From Sulfurimonas sp. (lineage in GTDB: Bacteria > Campylobacterota > Campylobacteria > Campylobacterales > Sulfurimonadaceae): a DNA stretch of 12,098 nt. The position numbers and the translations under genes were made by a program. Of the stretch, positions 1 to 7,451 are shown piece by piece. The notes under the pieces were generated by a model. The model was not told the origin of the DNA. It ran no database searches and was given only the letters and a program-made list of their open reading frames with translations. The stretch's first letter is position 1; each line of letters opens with the position of its first letter. The stretch spans positions 1 through 12,098 of the forward strand of contig JAIOSY010000255.1 in assembly GCA_021107375.1 (NCBI GenBank), read 5' to 3'.

Positions 1-654
1 ATGCCATACTTTACCAGTGAAACCATTTTCATTTGGACGACCAACATGAAACATTACTGATTTTTTAGAAAGTTCATCACCTTTACGAAGTGTATCTCCC
101 ATCTTTTTACCGATAGTAGTCATAGCTTCATCCCAAGTTGTACGAACCCACTTACCTTCACCACGAGCAGAACCAGCAGCTCTTTTTAGCGGGAATGCAA
201 TTCTATCCGGATCATACATTTGTGATTGTGTAGCATAACCTTTTGCACAGTTTCTACCACGATAAGCTGGATGAAGAGGATTACCCATATATTTTTTAAC
301 TGTAAAAGTTTTTTTATCAATCCAAGCAGTTAGTCCACATGCCGCTTCACAGTTAGAACATGCAGTTGGAACGATAGTATAATCATTTACTTCGATACCA
401 TCAGGATTATCTTCACTTCTAACACCGTGGCGATCAATACCACCTCTTTTCCAGTCATCTCCATCTAACTCTTTAAAGTCAACCCACTCTTCCATTGGAG
501 GATAGAATGATAATGAATCTGGAGTATTTGTAAACTTGCTTTGTGTTACAGACTCTGCCATAGCATCTGCTGTAAATACACCTTTAGCAATAGCAACACC
601 TGCAACACTAAATGCAGCACCTTTTAAAAATGTTCTTCTACTTTGTAAATACAT
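1..654 (-). CDS. Molybdopterin oxidoreductase catalytic subunit, Tat-exported (N-terminal 218 residues; gene continues past the left edge)
   Basis: Catalytic subunit of a periplasmic complex-iron-sulfur-molybdoenzyme (DMSO reductase superfamily; polysulfide, thiosulfate or tetrathionate reductases are relatives). The start is ATG preceded by GGGAG, which overlaps the upstream gene's stop. Residues 5-11 read SRRTFLK, an excellent twin-arginine motif, followed by a hydrophobic stretch and an Ala-X-Ala cleavage site near residue 33. Cys99, Cys102, Cys106 and Cys136 give the C-x2-C-x3-C-x29-C pattern of the family's N-terminal [4Fe-4S] cluster, followed by the usual Lys-Gly (138-139). About 65 residues, rich in acidic residues, lie between signal peptide and cluster, longer than I would expect for PsrA. 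The molybdenum-ligand region is not in the window, so the substrate (sulfur compound or other) cannot be assigned. It is third in the operon after the iron-sulfur and membrane subunits. Confidence 0.9.
   Translation of the reverse strand, partial: MYLQSRRTFLKGAAFSVAGVAIAKGVFTADAMAESVTQSKFTNTPDSLSFYPPMEEWVDFKELDGDDWKRGGIDRHGVRSEDNPDGIEVNDYTIVPTACSNCEAACGLTAWIDKKTFTVKKYMGNPLHPAYRGRNCAKGYATQSQMYDPDRIAFPLKRAAGSARGEGKWVRTTWDEAMTTIGKKMGDTLRKGDELSKKSVMFHVGRPNENGFTGKVWH
335..344 (+). repeat. Copy of the CCACATGCC motif (variant CCACATGCCG)
   Basis: Lies in the molybdoenzyme gene, where the opposite strand encodes Ala-Cys-Gly around the iron-sulfur ligand Cys106. Confidence 0.6.
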
Positions 655-667
655 TAATCTTTTCTCC

Positions 668-1573
668 CTAACTCATTGGTAATAATTGTGGAATCATTAG
701 CCAAACATGTTTAACTATCCACAGACCTACTAATGCTAAAATAGCAGCAAATTTTAAAATTGGTTTAGATTTATTAATACGACTTAGCACAATAAAGAAT
801 ATTGGTAATAAATAAGCCATCCACTGACCTATCCAAAACATTACAGCATATTCTCCATCACCTTTTATATATTCCAATACAGCTGCAAGTTCTTCTGCTT
901 TCATAGGTCCAAATACATACTCTGACATATAAAGAATAAAAGAGATAAAAGCACTTAAAGCTAAAATACGAGATAAACTTTTATTTACCTCCCAGTCCAA
1001 TTTATTTCCAAATACTAAAATCATAAATGCTGAACCTGAAAGAAGTGCTGCAAAAATCATTTGAGCAGATTCTGTTGGCATTTGCCATAATTCTCTAGCA
1101 GTACATTGACTCATTAGTCCAGCAGTATATAAAGTAACAGGAATTGCTAAAGCTACAACCCATGCTAAAGTTTTATCAAAGGCTACATCATTTTTCTTAA
1201 CAAAACTAAGAAATGCTAATAAAAATAATAAACCAACAAATGCAGTAGCCATCCATGCACCAACAGCAATAGCTGAAGTAACATTCGGATAAAAGAATAT
1301 ATGCCACATTCTAAATGGTTGGTGTAAATCAGCCAATGTAAATAATAAAAATATATGTATAAAAACAATAGATACTACAGTTACTTGAAATCTAAGATTA
1401 CCAACTTGATTTGGATATTTCTTGATAAGTAAAAAAAGCATAAAAATTACACCAGTACCGATACTCTTTGCCCACATATTAACTGTAACTAACCAAGGCC
1501 AAACTATTCCAGGTAAAGCTACATCTAAAGTTACCACAGCATTTGTTGCTGCTAAAATTTCATGTGTTGCCAT
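668..1573 (-). CDS. NrfD/PsrC-type polytopic membrane subunit of the molybdoenzyme
   Basis: Integral membrane anchor that exchanges electrons with the quinone pool for the molybdoenzyme encoded next to it. The 301-residue protein has about eight hydrophobic helices (roughly 26-49, 62-82, 99-124, 135-156, 169-189, 201-221, 243-264, 273-294). The loop after helix 2 carries Asp82-Leu-His-Gln-Pro86 and Arg88 with a following Gly105-Ala-Trp, resembling the conserved Asp-Leu-x-x-Pro-x-Arg region of NrfD/PsrC proteins. The length fits PsrC/PhsC-like members. Its ATG shares one base with the stop of the iron-sulfur subunit gene (TAATG) and is preceded by GGAGG, so translation is probably coupled. No haem-ligand pattern of cytochrome b-type anchors is obvious, which agrees with an NrfD rather than a PhsC-haem type. 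Function as a quinone-reactive subunit is inferred from family and context. Confidence 0.88.
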   Translation of the reverse strand: MATHEILAATNAVVTLDVALPGIVWPWLVTVNMWAKSIGTGVIFMLFLLIKKYPNQVGNLRFQVTVVSIVFIHIFLLFTLADLHQPFRMWHIFFYPNVTSAIAVGAWMATAFVGLLFLLAFLSFVKKNDVAFDKTLAWVVALAIPVTLYTAGLMSQCTARELWQMPTESAQMIFAALLSGSAFMILVFGNKLDWEVNKSLSRILALSAFISFILYMSEYVFGPMKAEELAAVLEYIKGDGEYAVMFWIGQWMAYLLPIFFIVLSRINKSKPILKFAAILALVGLWIVKHVWLMIPQLLPMS

Positions 1574-2211
1574 TAGTGGTGTCCTCCTACTGGTAGTGTA
1601 GTGATTTTATTGAACAATGAGTGTCCATCAACTCTATGAGACGCAAGTGGATTAAGATTAATATTACCACCACCAACATAAAAGTGATGAGGATTAGTTC
1701 CCTTTTCAGGCTTACGAACAGCAACATTAGCTTGATTTTTCATAATATATTTAGAGATATTTGAGTTTACATCATCTAAATCACCAAATATATTTGCTTG
1801 AACTGGACAGGCAACAACACAGGCTGGCATCATAGATGAAGCAACACGGTGAGCACAATAAGTACATTTATCAGCAGTTTGTGTTTGTGGGTCAATATAA
1901 ATCGCTCCATAAGGACAAGCCATAACACAACCAGCACAACCAATACATCTCTCTTTATCAATATTAACTATCCCATTATCTAAATAATGAAGTGCAGATA
2001 CTGGACAAATTCTCTCACATGGAGCATTCTCACAATGATTACAACGAAGTGGTGTAAAAGTTCTTTTTGTTTCAGGAAAAGTTCCAACATCCACATACTT
2101 AACACGAAGTCTCCATGTACTAAGTGGAACTTCATTTTCCACCTTACATGCGATTTCACAACCTTTACATCCCATACAAAGATGTAAATCAACTAGAAAG
2201 CCTAATTGCAT
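1573..2211 (-). CDS. Four-cluster [4Fe-4S] electron-transfer subunit (DmsB/PsrB/PhsB type)
   Basis: Electron-transfer subunit linking the molybdopterin subunit to the NrfD-type anchor. The 212 residues contain sixteen cysteines in four ferredoxin-like groups: Cys12/15/18/22, Cys57/60/65/69, Cys89/92/95/99 and Cys116/119/131/135, the layout of DmsB, PsrB and PhsB. The N-terminus (QLGFLVDLHLCMGCKGC) closely resembles DmsB-like proteins. There is no signal peptide, so export is probably by hitchhiking with the Tat-signal-bearing catalytic subunit; this argues against TtrB, which normally has its own signal. The last 60 residues are less conserved and end His-His. The ATG has a strong Shine-Dalgarno (AAGGAGAG) 5-6 bases upstream. 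It is the first gene of the operon, whose B-C-A order recalls ttrBCA rather than psrABC. Confidence 0.9.
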   Translation of the reverse strand: MQLGFLVDLHLCMGCKGCEIACKVENEVPLSTWRLRVKYVDVGTFPETKRTFTPLRCNHCENAPCERICPVSALHYLDNGIVNIDKERCIGCAGCVMACPYGAIYIDPQTQTADKCTYCAHRVASSMMPACVVACPVQANIFGDLDDVNSNISKYIMKNQANVAVRKPEKGTNPHHFYVGGGNINLNPLASHRVDGHSLFNKITTLPVGGHH

Positions 2212-2436
2212 ATACTCTCCTTTTAATATTCTTTAAAATTAGAAATTGTAATACTTATAACCATAACTAATCTATCTTAAAAGCACCACTTATAGTCGTA
2301 AACAAGGGACTTCAACTGCATAAATAGTAACTAAGAAAACTTAAATTATTTATAAAGAAGTGATGTTTTTTTGATAAAATTTTAGAGTTGGGTAGATTTG
2401 AAAAAGTTATAATTCTTAGGTTATAGATAGTATAAG
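2212..2436 (-). promoter_or_regulatory. Intergenic region upstream of the respiratory operon; weak promoter candidates
   Basis: A 225-base A+T-rich gap between the end of ruvX and the iron-sulfur subunit gene. It must contain the operon promoter unless ruvX transcripts read through. Read on the minus strand, two TATAAG hexamers (plus-strand 2254-2259 and 2289-2294) could be -10 elements. The second has TTGAAG 15 bases upstream, a suboptimal spacing. I see no convincing sigma-54 site, Fnr/Crp-like palindrome or small gene here, so only the region, not the exact promoter, is supported. Confidence 0.35.
2401..2425 (-). terminator. Possible weak terminator after ruvX
   Basis: On the minus strand, TATAA (2425-2421) can pair with TTATA (2412-2408) across an 8-base loop, followed by a run of five T (2405-2401). 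The stem is only five A-T pairs, so this is a weak candidate; it is listed because it sits 12 bases after the last gene of a long operon. Confidence 0.25.
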
Positions 2437-2832
2437 TTAGATTGATTTTGCTCGTAAATATCTTTGTAAAATAATCATAGCAGAGATAGAATCAACTCTT
2501 CCATCTCTAATATATTTTATCTCACCTTTCATTAGATTTTCAGCTTCTAGTGAACTTCCTGCTTCATCTTGATAAAATAATTCACCATCAAAATCTACAA
2601 GATTCATAAAATGAGATATTCGTCTTCTCATCTCATCTTCACTACTTCCACCAAGAGGTATGCCAATAACAACAGTGTCAATTTCCCACTCTTTTATAGC
2701 TTTTTTAACTTCATCTGAGGCTTGATTTCTATTTTTTCTTATAATCGCAGGGAGTGGAGTTACTAGATCTTTATGAGCAGAGTATGCTAAGCCTATTCTT
2801 TTTAAGCCTAAGTCTATTGCTAAGTATTTCAT
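2437..2832 (-). CDS. ruvX: RuvX/YqgF-family Holliday junction resolvase-like nuclease
   Basis: YqgF/RuvX RNase H-fold protein, linked in bacteria to pre-16S rRNA 5' maturation and to Holliday junction cleavage. I chose the ATG at 2832 (131 residues, MKYLAIDLG) because the family begins with this strand carrying the catalytic Asp (Asp7). An in-frame start further upstream at 2877 would lie inside mnmE and add 15 residues absent from usual family members. Other signatures are VVIGIPLG (54-61), the Asp89-Glu90 pair in YQDE followed by SSLEAE, and Asp114 in VDSISAMIILQRYL, matching the C-terminal Asp-x-x-Ala-x-x-Ile-Leu-Gln pattern. The usual Leu-Thr-Thr after the Asp-Glu-Arg motif is replaced by Ala-Gly-Ser-Ser. 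It begins 19 bases after mnmE and is the last gene of the operon. Confidence 0.92.
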   Translation of the reverse strand: MKYLAIDLGLKRIGLAYSAHKDLVTPLPAIIRKNRNQASDEVKKAIKEWEIDTVVIGIPLGGSSEDEMRRRISHFMNLVDFDGELFYQDEAGSSLEAENLMKGEIKYIRDGRVDSISAMIILQRYLRAKSI

Positions 2833-2851
2833 ATTTTTCACTTGGTTTAAT

Positions 2852-4192
2852 TTATTTTCCAAGACAAAAAGAGCCAAACATCTTATCTAGCATCTCATCA
2901 TTTTCAAAAGGTCTTGTTATGCTTGCCATCTCTTTTACAGCCTCATTTAGATGAAAAGAAAATATCTCTAATTCTTGGTCTTGTAGTGGGATTAAAGCTT
3001 CTTCTATATTTGTAAGAGTGTTTTGAACTGCTAGGATTTGTCTTTGTGAGATTAGCATTATCTCATCAGAAGAGTTTGTTGTATCCATAATATTTTTTAA
3101 AAGTTCAATCAAACTCTCCACATTCTCTTTTGAGTTTATCTCTAAATCAAAATCAATCTTGGCATGTGGAAACTTTTGTTCTAAGTCTATTTTATTTTTA
3201 ATATAAATTACTTTTTTATTCTTGGCATGTGCATTTATAAGTGAAAGTATTTGCTCATCTTCACTATCAATATCTTTTGAACTATCAAAAAGTGCTACAA
3301 TTATATCACTCTCTTGTATAGCTTCTAAGCTTCTCTGTATTCCAATTTTTTCTATCTCATCATTTGCTTCACGAATTCCAGCAGTGTCAACGATTCTAAT
3401 TAGGTGAGTTCCAATTTTCACCTGTTCTTCTATCGTGTCTCTTGTTGTTCCTGCTATGTCACTAACTATGGCACGATTAAAATTAACTAAACGATTTAAT
3501 AGTGAACTTTTCCCAACATTAGGTTTTCCAACAATGGCTACTTTAAAACCTTGCATTAAACCCTCTCTTTGTTTTGAAGCTGATAAAGTAGAGTTTAAAG
3601 ATTTACTAAGAGATTCAAGTTGTTCCTCTATTTGATTAACTAAATCTTGGGGTAAATCTTCCTCTGCATAATCTATAGTAACCTCAGAGTAAGCAAGTAT
3701 ATGAATAATATCATCACGAATTTTTTCTATATACCCTTTTAGTGAACCTTTCATTTGAGCAGCTAAAATCTTAGCAGCATCTTCACTTTTTGCTTCTATT
3801 AGTTGTGCAATGGCTTCTGCTTCACTTAAATCTATTCTGCCATTAAAAAATGCTCTTTTTGAGAACTCTCCAGCAGTTGCCAACCTACTTCCACATGCCA
3901 AACACTCTTTTAAAATCGATTGAGCGACAATAAATCCGCCATGACACTGAATCTCTACAACATGCTCAGCAGTAAATGAAAAAGGTGCTTCAAAATAGAT
4001 AACAATAGCTTCATCTATTAGTTCATCATTTTGGCTGTAAATATTAGTAAGGGTTGCATATCTAGGGGAAAAAGAATCTTTTTTTGAGAGTTTTTTTGCA
4101 ATATCTAAAGCTTTATCGCCACTTATTCGTATAATTGCGATAGAGCCTATACCATTTGCAGTAGCAATGGCTGATATTGTATCGTTATCCAT
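2852..4192 (-). CDS. mnmE: tRNA uridine-5-carboxymethylaminomethyl modification GTPase MnmE
   Basis: K+-dependent GTPase that, with MnmG, forms the cmnm5 group on wobble U34 of certain tRNAs, in the cytoplasm. The 446 residues match the family length. The N-terminal formyl-tetrahydrofolate-binding domain (about 1-115) begins DTISAIATANGIGSIAIIR. A helical domain flanks the inserted G domain, which shows G1 GKPNVGKS (222-229), G2 GTTRD (248-252), G3 DTAG (269-272) and G4 NKID (333-336). The C-terminus is Cys443-Leu-Gly-Lys446, the diagnostic C-x-G-K motif with the catalytic cysteine. The ATG lies two bases beyond the jag stop, with only a weak TAAAG upstream, so it probably depends on coupling. 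Position after jag and yidC is the conserved bacterial order. Three copies of the CCACATGCC-type motif occur within it. Confidence 0.97.
   Translation of the reverse strand: MDNDTISAIATANGIGSIAIIRISGDKALDIAKKLSKKDSFSPRYATLTNIYSQNDELIDEAIVIYFEAPFSFTAEHVVEIQCHGGFIVAQSILKECLACGSRLATAGEFSKRAFFNGRIDLSEAEAIAQLIEAKSEDAAKILAAQMKGSLKGYIEKIRDDIIHILAYSEVTIDYAEEDLPQDLVNQIEEQLESLSKSLNSTLSASKQREGLMQGFKVAIVGKPNVGKSSLLNRLVNFNRAIVSDIAGTTRDTIEEQVKIGTHLIRIVDTAGIREANDEIEKIGIQRSLEAIQESDIIVALFDSSKDIDSEDEQILSLINAHAKNKKVIYIKNKIDLEQKFPHAKIDFDLEINSKENVESLIELLKNIMDTTNSSDEIMLISQRQILAVQNTLTNIEEALIPLQDQELEIFSFHLNEAVKEMASITRPFENDEMLDKMFGSFCLGK
3160..3169 (-). repeat. Copy of the CCACATGCCA motif
   Basis: Exact copy in mnmE, read in frame as Pro342-His-Ala-Lys. 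The next copy is 63 bases away in the same frame and orientation. Confidence 0.65.
3223..3232 (-). repeat. Copy of the CCACATGCC motif (variant GCACATGCCA)
   Basis: In mnmE, encoding Ala321-His-Ala-Lys. Only the first base differs from the consensus. Confidence 0.5.
3891..3900 (+). repeat. Copy of the CCACATGCCA motif
   Basis: Exact copy on the plus strand of mnmE. The coding strand reads it as Leu98-Ala-Cys-Gly, a different frame and orientation from the other two mnmE copies. Confidence 0.65.
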
Positions 4193-4194
4193 CT

Positions 4195-5127
4195 TTAGTT
4201 TGCGTGATAGTCATTTATGATAATATATTTTAATCCATCACGAGTTGAACGGATAACTATATATTTATTCGGATATTTATCTCTAAGTTCTTTTAATGCA
4301 ATTTGAACAAGTACACCATCAAGAATCTTAGTTTGAGCTCTTCCATCTCTATCTATATTTTCACAAACACCTACTAAATATTTTGTTATAGACTCCTCTT
4401 GATTTTTCAAAAATTCTGCAATCTCAAGACGAAGTTGAACCTGATATTTTGTATTTATCCAGTTAAAAATCATATATGAAAGAGCTTTATATCTATAACC
4501 CTCTTTCCCGATTAATAGTGCAGCATCATCACCTTTAAACTCTATTAAAAGAGTGTTTTCATCATATCCACTTACTTCAATAGAATCAATTTTAAAACAA
4601 GTTGAATCAAATAAGTTATTTATCTCTTTTTTTACAACTAAAGCAATTTCAGAAATATTTTTTGTATCTTGCTCATCCTCTTCATCATCATAATCAGCTA
4701 GATAATTAGATACATCATACTCCTCATCTTCATCATCTTGTGTACTTACAAATGAAGTTGGCATAATAGTATCATTTAAAATATGTTGAGAAGATTTTTT
4801 CTCTTTTTTAATTGGTTTTTTTTGTTCAGTTTTTTTAACTTTCTCTTTTTTCAACTCTTCTGGTTTTGATTCTGAAGATTTTGCTATAACAGTTTTTTCT
4901 TCATTCTTTTCTACAACTTTTTCTTTTACAACTTTTTCTTTAGCCTTAGGAGTAGTTGATTTTATATCTTTAGCAGCAACGATAATCGCACTTTTTTTAA
5001 AAAGACCTAAAAAACCATTACTTGGAGACTGAACAACCTCTATCTTTAATTCTGTAACAGAACACTCTAGAGAAGTTGCGGCATTTTTATACGCTTCTTC
5101 AAGCGTAACTGCTTCAATCTTAATCAT
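4195..5127 (-). CDS. jag: Jag/KhpB (SpoIIIJ-associated) RNA-binding protein with long charged linker
   Basis: Cytoplasmic RNA-binding protein of the Jag/KhpB/EloR family, encoded next to yidC in many bacteria. I chose the ATG at 5127 (310 residues, MIKIEAVTLEEAY), where the Jag_N domain naturally begins; an earlier in-frame start at 5223 would lie inside yidC and add a basic tail foreign to the family. Jag_N covers about 1-55, with GFLGLFKKSA at 38-47. A low-complexity linker follows: Lys/Glu-rich (57-115), then Asp/Glu-rich (131-155). The KH domain spans about 157-230 with the loop Gly207-Lys-Glu-Gly210. The C-terminal part (231-305) is positioned as an R3H domain, but the Arg-x3-His signature is not evident. 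The start overlaps the end of yidC by 8 bases. Confidence 0.9.
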   Translation of the reverse strand: MIKIEAVTLEEAYKNAATSLECSVTELKIEVVQSPSNGFLGLFKKSAIIVAAKDIKSTTPKAKEKVVKEKVVEKNEEKTVIAKSSESKPEELKKEKVKKTEQKKPIKKEKKSSQHILNDTIMPTSFVSTQDDEDEEYDVSNYLADYDDEEDEQDTKNISEIALVVKKEINNLFDSTCFKIDSIEVSGYDENTLLIEFKGDDAALLIGKEGYRYKALSYMIFNWINTKYQVQLRLEIAEFLKNQEESITKYLVGVCENIDRDGRAQTKILDGVLVQIALKELRDKYPNKYIVIRSTRDGLKYIIINDYHAN

Positions 5128-6775
5128 CTTTCTTTTCCACTTCTTTTCTTTTCTCTTCTCTTTGAGCATGTTTATGCACTGCAATCTGAGCATCTTTAGC
5201 ATTTTCAAACTGAGTATTAACAATAAACTGCTGTCCTATTGAGAAAAGGTTGTTTACGAACCAATAAAGAACTAAACCTGATGGGAATGTTATAAAGAAA
5301 AATGTAAATATAAGTGGTAAAAATTTAAATACTTTTTCTTGCATTGGATCAGTAAAGTTATTTGGTGTAAGTTTTTGTTGATAATACATTGAAGCACCCA
5401 TTAAAATAGGTAATACATAAAAACTATCCATTCTTGAAAGGTCAGTTATCCATAACATCCAAGGAGCACCTTGAAGTTCAACTGCATTTAAAAGTACACG
5501 ATAAATTGCAAAAAATACTGGAATCTGTAAAAGCATTGGTAAACAACCACCAAGTGGATTAGCTTTATGTTTTTTATACAAATCCATAACAGCAGCATTC
5601 ATTCGTTGTGGATCGCCTTTATATTTTGCTTGAACCTCTTTTACTTGAGGAGATATCTCTTTGATTTTTTGCATAGACATCATACCCTTGTATGTTAAAG
5701 GGTAAAGAACGATTCTAATTAAAATAGTAAGTGCAATAATAGACCAACCCCAGTTTCCAATAATTCCATGCAACCATGAAAGAAGAGCAAAAAGTGGTTT
5801 TGAAGCGAAAGTAAACCAACCATATTCTATTGCATTTGTTAAAACTGAATCTATATTTTTAAGAACTTTGAACTCTTTTTGACCAACATAACCATTAAAC
5901 TTCATTGTTTGAAGTCCATCAAAATAGATTACAGGATTATCATCTCTATCTCTTTCAACTATAATATTTGTATCTTTAGAGAAACCATACATAATTGTTG
6001 CAGAGTATTGATCAAAAGCAGAGATAAGTTCAACACCACTAAAAGCTTTTCTACCCTCGGCATCGCCATCTTCAATGATAGTAGAGATCTCATCATCAGT
6101 ATAAATCATAGCACCAGTTACAGTCATCATCTGTTCAGTAATCGTTGGTCTTTGACCTAAATATACAAAATATCTTTTATCTTTTGATAATGAGATAACA
6201 GCATCATAATGCCCATCGGCATAAAATGTCAACTCTTTTGTAATTGTTAAATCTGATAATTTTTGAGTTAAAATTACTTTTTGTGGTTCATTATTTAAAG
6301 TAACTTCACTTACAGATGTAGTGTATGCGATTGAAGTTGATTCTGTATTTAGATTATCATCTAAAAATCTTACAAAAAGCGGTTTAGTTCCAAAAGCTGG
6401 AATTAACTGTGCATGGTTACCATCTTTATCGTTAAACTTCTCTTGAAGAAGCTCTTTTGAAGATATACGACCTAAAGTATCTATTTTTAAAATAAAATCT
6501 TTATTTGTAATTGTTACAATATTGTTTGATTCAACTGAAGCAATTTTATCTTGTTGTGAGATTGCATGACCTGTAGCTGCTTCTACTTTTTGATTTGTAC
6601 TAATATCAGTTGTTATATTTTTAGACTCTTGTTTAAGTTCTACTGTTTGACTCTCTTGAGCATCTTGATTTTCTGGTTGAACTGGTGGGAAAATTGCTGT
6701 ATAAATTACGAAAAAAACTACTGATAATGCTACAGCTAACATTAATCTTTGATTTGCTGACATGTTATTTAACAC
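5120..6775 (-). CDS. yidC: Membrane protein insertase YidC (GTG start)
   Basis: Inner-membrane insertase of the YidC/Oxa1/Alb3 family, working alone or with SecYEG. The 551 residues show the Gram-negative layout: first helix about 11-29, a large periplasmic beta-domain (about 30-320), then the conserved core. Arg354 in ILIRIVLYPL is the groove arginine. The cytoplasmic hairpin follows (about 366-405), then NPLGGCLPMLLQIPVFFAIY (406-425) and further helices near 452-465, 484-500 and 500-515, with a charged C-terminal tail. The start is GTG at 6775: AAAGGG lies five bases upstream, whereas the ATG at 6763 has no ribosome binding site at useful distance and would remove the first four residues. 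It overlaps yidD by 7 bases and jag by 8. Confidence 0.96.
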   Translation of the reverse strand: MLNNMSANQRLMLAVALSVVFFVIYTAIFPPVQPENQDAQESQTVELKQESKNITTDISTNQKVEAATGHAISQQDKIASVESNNIVTITNKDFILKIDTLGRISSKELLQEKFNDKDGNHAQLIPAFGTKPLFVRFLDDNLNTESTSIAYTTSVSEVTLNNEPQKVILTQKLSDLTITKELTFYADGHYDAVISLSKDKRYFVYLGQRPTITEQMMTVTGAMIYTDDEISTIIEDGDAEGRKAFSGVELISAFDQYSATIMYGFSKDTNIIVERDRDDNPVIYFDGLQTMKFNGYVGQKEFKVLKNIDSVLTNAIEYGWFTFASKPLFALLSWLHGIIGNWGWSIIALTILIRIVLYPLTYKGMMSMQKIKEISPQVKEVQAKYKGDPQRMNAAVMDLYKKHKANPLGGCLPMLLQIPVFFAIYRVLLNAVELQGAPWMLWITDLSRMDSFYVLPILMGASMYYQQKLTPNNFTDPMQEKVFKFLPLIFTFFFITFPSGLVLYWFVNNLFSIGQQFIVNTQFENAKDAQIAVHKHAQREEKRKEVEKKDD

Positions 6776-7104
6776 GAAGACCCTTTATATGAAAAATTTT
6801 TTATGATATAAAAACGGTTTTTTTTATTTGGAACCAACCAATATTTTATAGAATCAATCCCTAACTTTGTAGGCTTACATGATAGCTTATCAAGAAGTGG
6901 ATACTCTATTCCGCCATCGAATAATTGATTACATCGTAGTATTCTAGTAAAAGAGTGGTAAAAAGCACTTGAAATTGAGTTGTTTTGGAAGTTTAATCGT
7001 GCAAATTCACTACAAGTGGGGTAATATCTACACGACCCAAAGCCAATAAGTGTAAAAAACTTCTGATATAACCATAATAGTTTAAGTAAAAACTTTTTAA
7101 TCAT
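6769..7104 (-). CDS. yidD: Membrane protein insertion efficiency factor YidD
   Basis: Small membrane-associated protein thought to assist YidC-dependent insertion (DUF37/YidD family). The 111 residues have an amphipathic/hydrophobic N-terminus (KKFLLKLLWLYQKFFTLIG) and the family core GSCRYYPTCSEFA at 23-35, with Cys25 and Cys31, followed by ILRCNQLFDGGIEYP (55-69), equivalent to the usual R-C-N-P-x-x-x-G-G-x-D-P. Two substitutions (Gln for Pro60, Glu-Tyr for Tyr/Asp) are modest. The C-terminal 40 residues extend beyond the core and end in Cys. The ATG overlaps the rnpA stop as ATGA, so translation is coupled; no strong Shine-Dalgarno is visible. Confidence 0.94.
   Translation of the reverse strand: MIKKFLLKLLWLYQKFFTLIGFGSCRYYPTCSEFARLNFQNNSISSAFYHSFTRILRCNQLFDGGIEYPLLDKLSCKPTKLGIDSIKYWLVPNKKNRFYIIKNFSYKGSSC
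6781..6786 (-). promoter_or_regulatory. Ribosome binding site deciding the yidC GTG start
   Basis: AAAGGG on the minus strand, inside the end of yidD, five bases before the GTG at 6775. It would be 17 bases from the alternative ATG at 6763, too far to serve it. Confidence 0.6.
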
Positions 7105-7451
7105 CTTTTATTTTCTTTAAATCCGTATGAACGAAATATAACTTTATGAAAATCTTTTTCTAGGTTGGCATGTGGAATATCTATGATTGATTGTTTTGCA
7201 ACAAATATATAGGTACCATCTTTGAGGTTATTGGAGTGTTCACAAAAAAGAGCTCGAAGTCTTCGTTTTGCTCTATTTCTTTTTACTGCATTTCCAATTT
7301 TTTTGGTAGCTGTAAAACCAACTTTGTGAATTCCATTTTGAGGAAGAAAAAAAAGTACAACACTACTCGAGTGTTGATTTTTTCCTTTTTTGTAAATATA
7401 CTGAAACTCTTTGTGGAGTTTTAGTGTATCAAATCCGCCTAAACTGACAAT
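7101..7451 (-). CDS. rnpA: Ribonuclease P protein component, apparent AUU start
   Basis: Protein subunit of RNase P, which aids the catalytic RNA in maturing tRNA 5' ends. The frame translates to about 116 residues: [20 protein letters not shown] near the start, [20 protein letters not shown] in the middle (44-63), the latter containing the family RNR box (K-R-N-R-x-K-R-x-x-R). No ATG, GTG, TTG or CTG occurs in a usable position; indeed the frame has no methionine codon. An in-frame TAA lies at 7457-7455, leaving ATT at 7451 as the only plausible initiation codon (the protein would begin with fMet). AAAGG lies nine bases upstream, although it also encodes the conserved L34 tail. The frame overlaps rpmH by 13 bases and yidD by 4. 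A sequencing or assembly error at the start is the main alternative; the coding identity itself is secure. Confidence 0.9.
   Translation of the reverse strand: MVSLGGFDTLKLHKEFQYIYKKGKNQHSSSVVLFFLPQNGIHKVGFTATKKIGNAVKRNRAKRRLRALFCEHSNNLKDGTYIFVAKQSIIDIPHANLEKDFHKVIFRSYGFKENKR
7166..7175 (-). repeat. Copy of the CCACATGCCA motif
   Basis: Exact copy in rnpA, read as Pro93-His-Ala-Asn. Confidence 0.65.

Noticed and set aside
1980..2192. Small open frames on either strand inside the iron-sulfur subunit gene, and similar antisense frames inside mnmE, yidC and rnpA
   Set aside because: They mirror well-supported conserved genes, lack ribosome sites and show no recognisable protein features.
2437..2877. 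A longer ruvX beginning at 2877
   Set aside because: It would overlap the conserved MnmE C-terminus, and the added 15 residues do not belong to the family.
4195..5223. A longer jag beginning at 5223
   Set aside because: The extra 32 residues lie inside yidC, are a basic out-of-frame tail, and precede the natural Jag_N start MIKIEAVTLEEAY.
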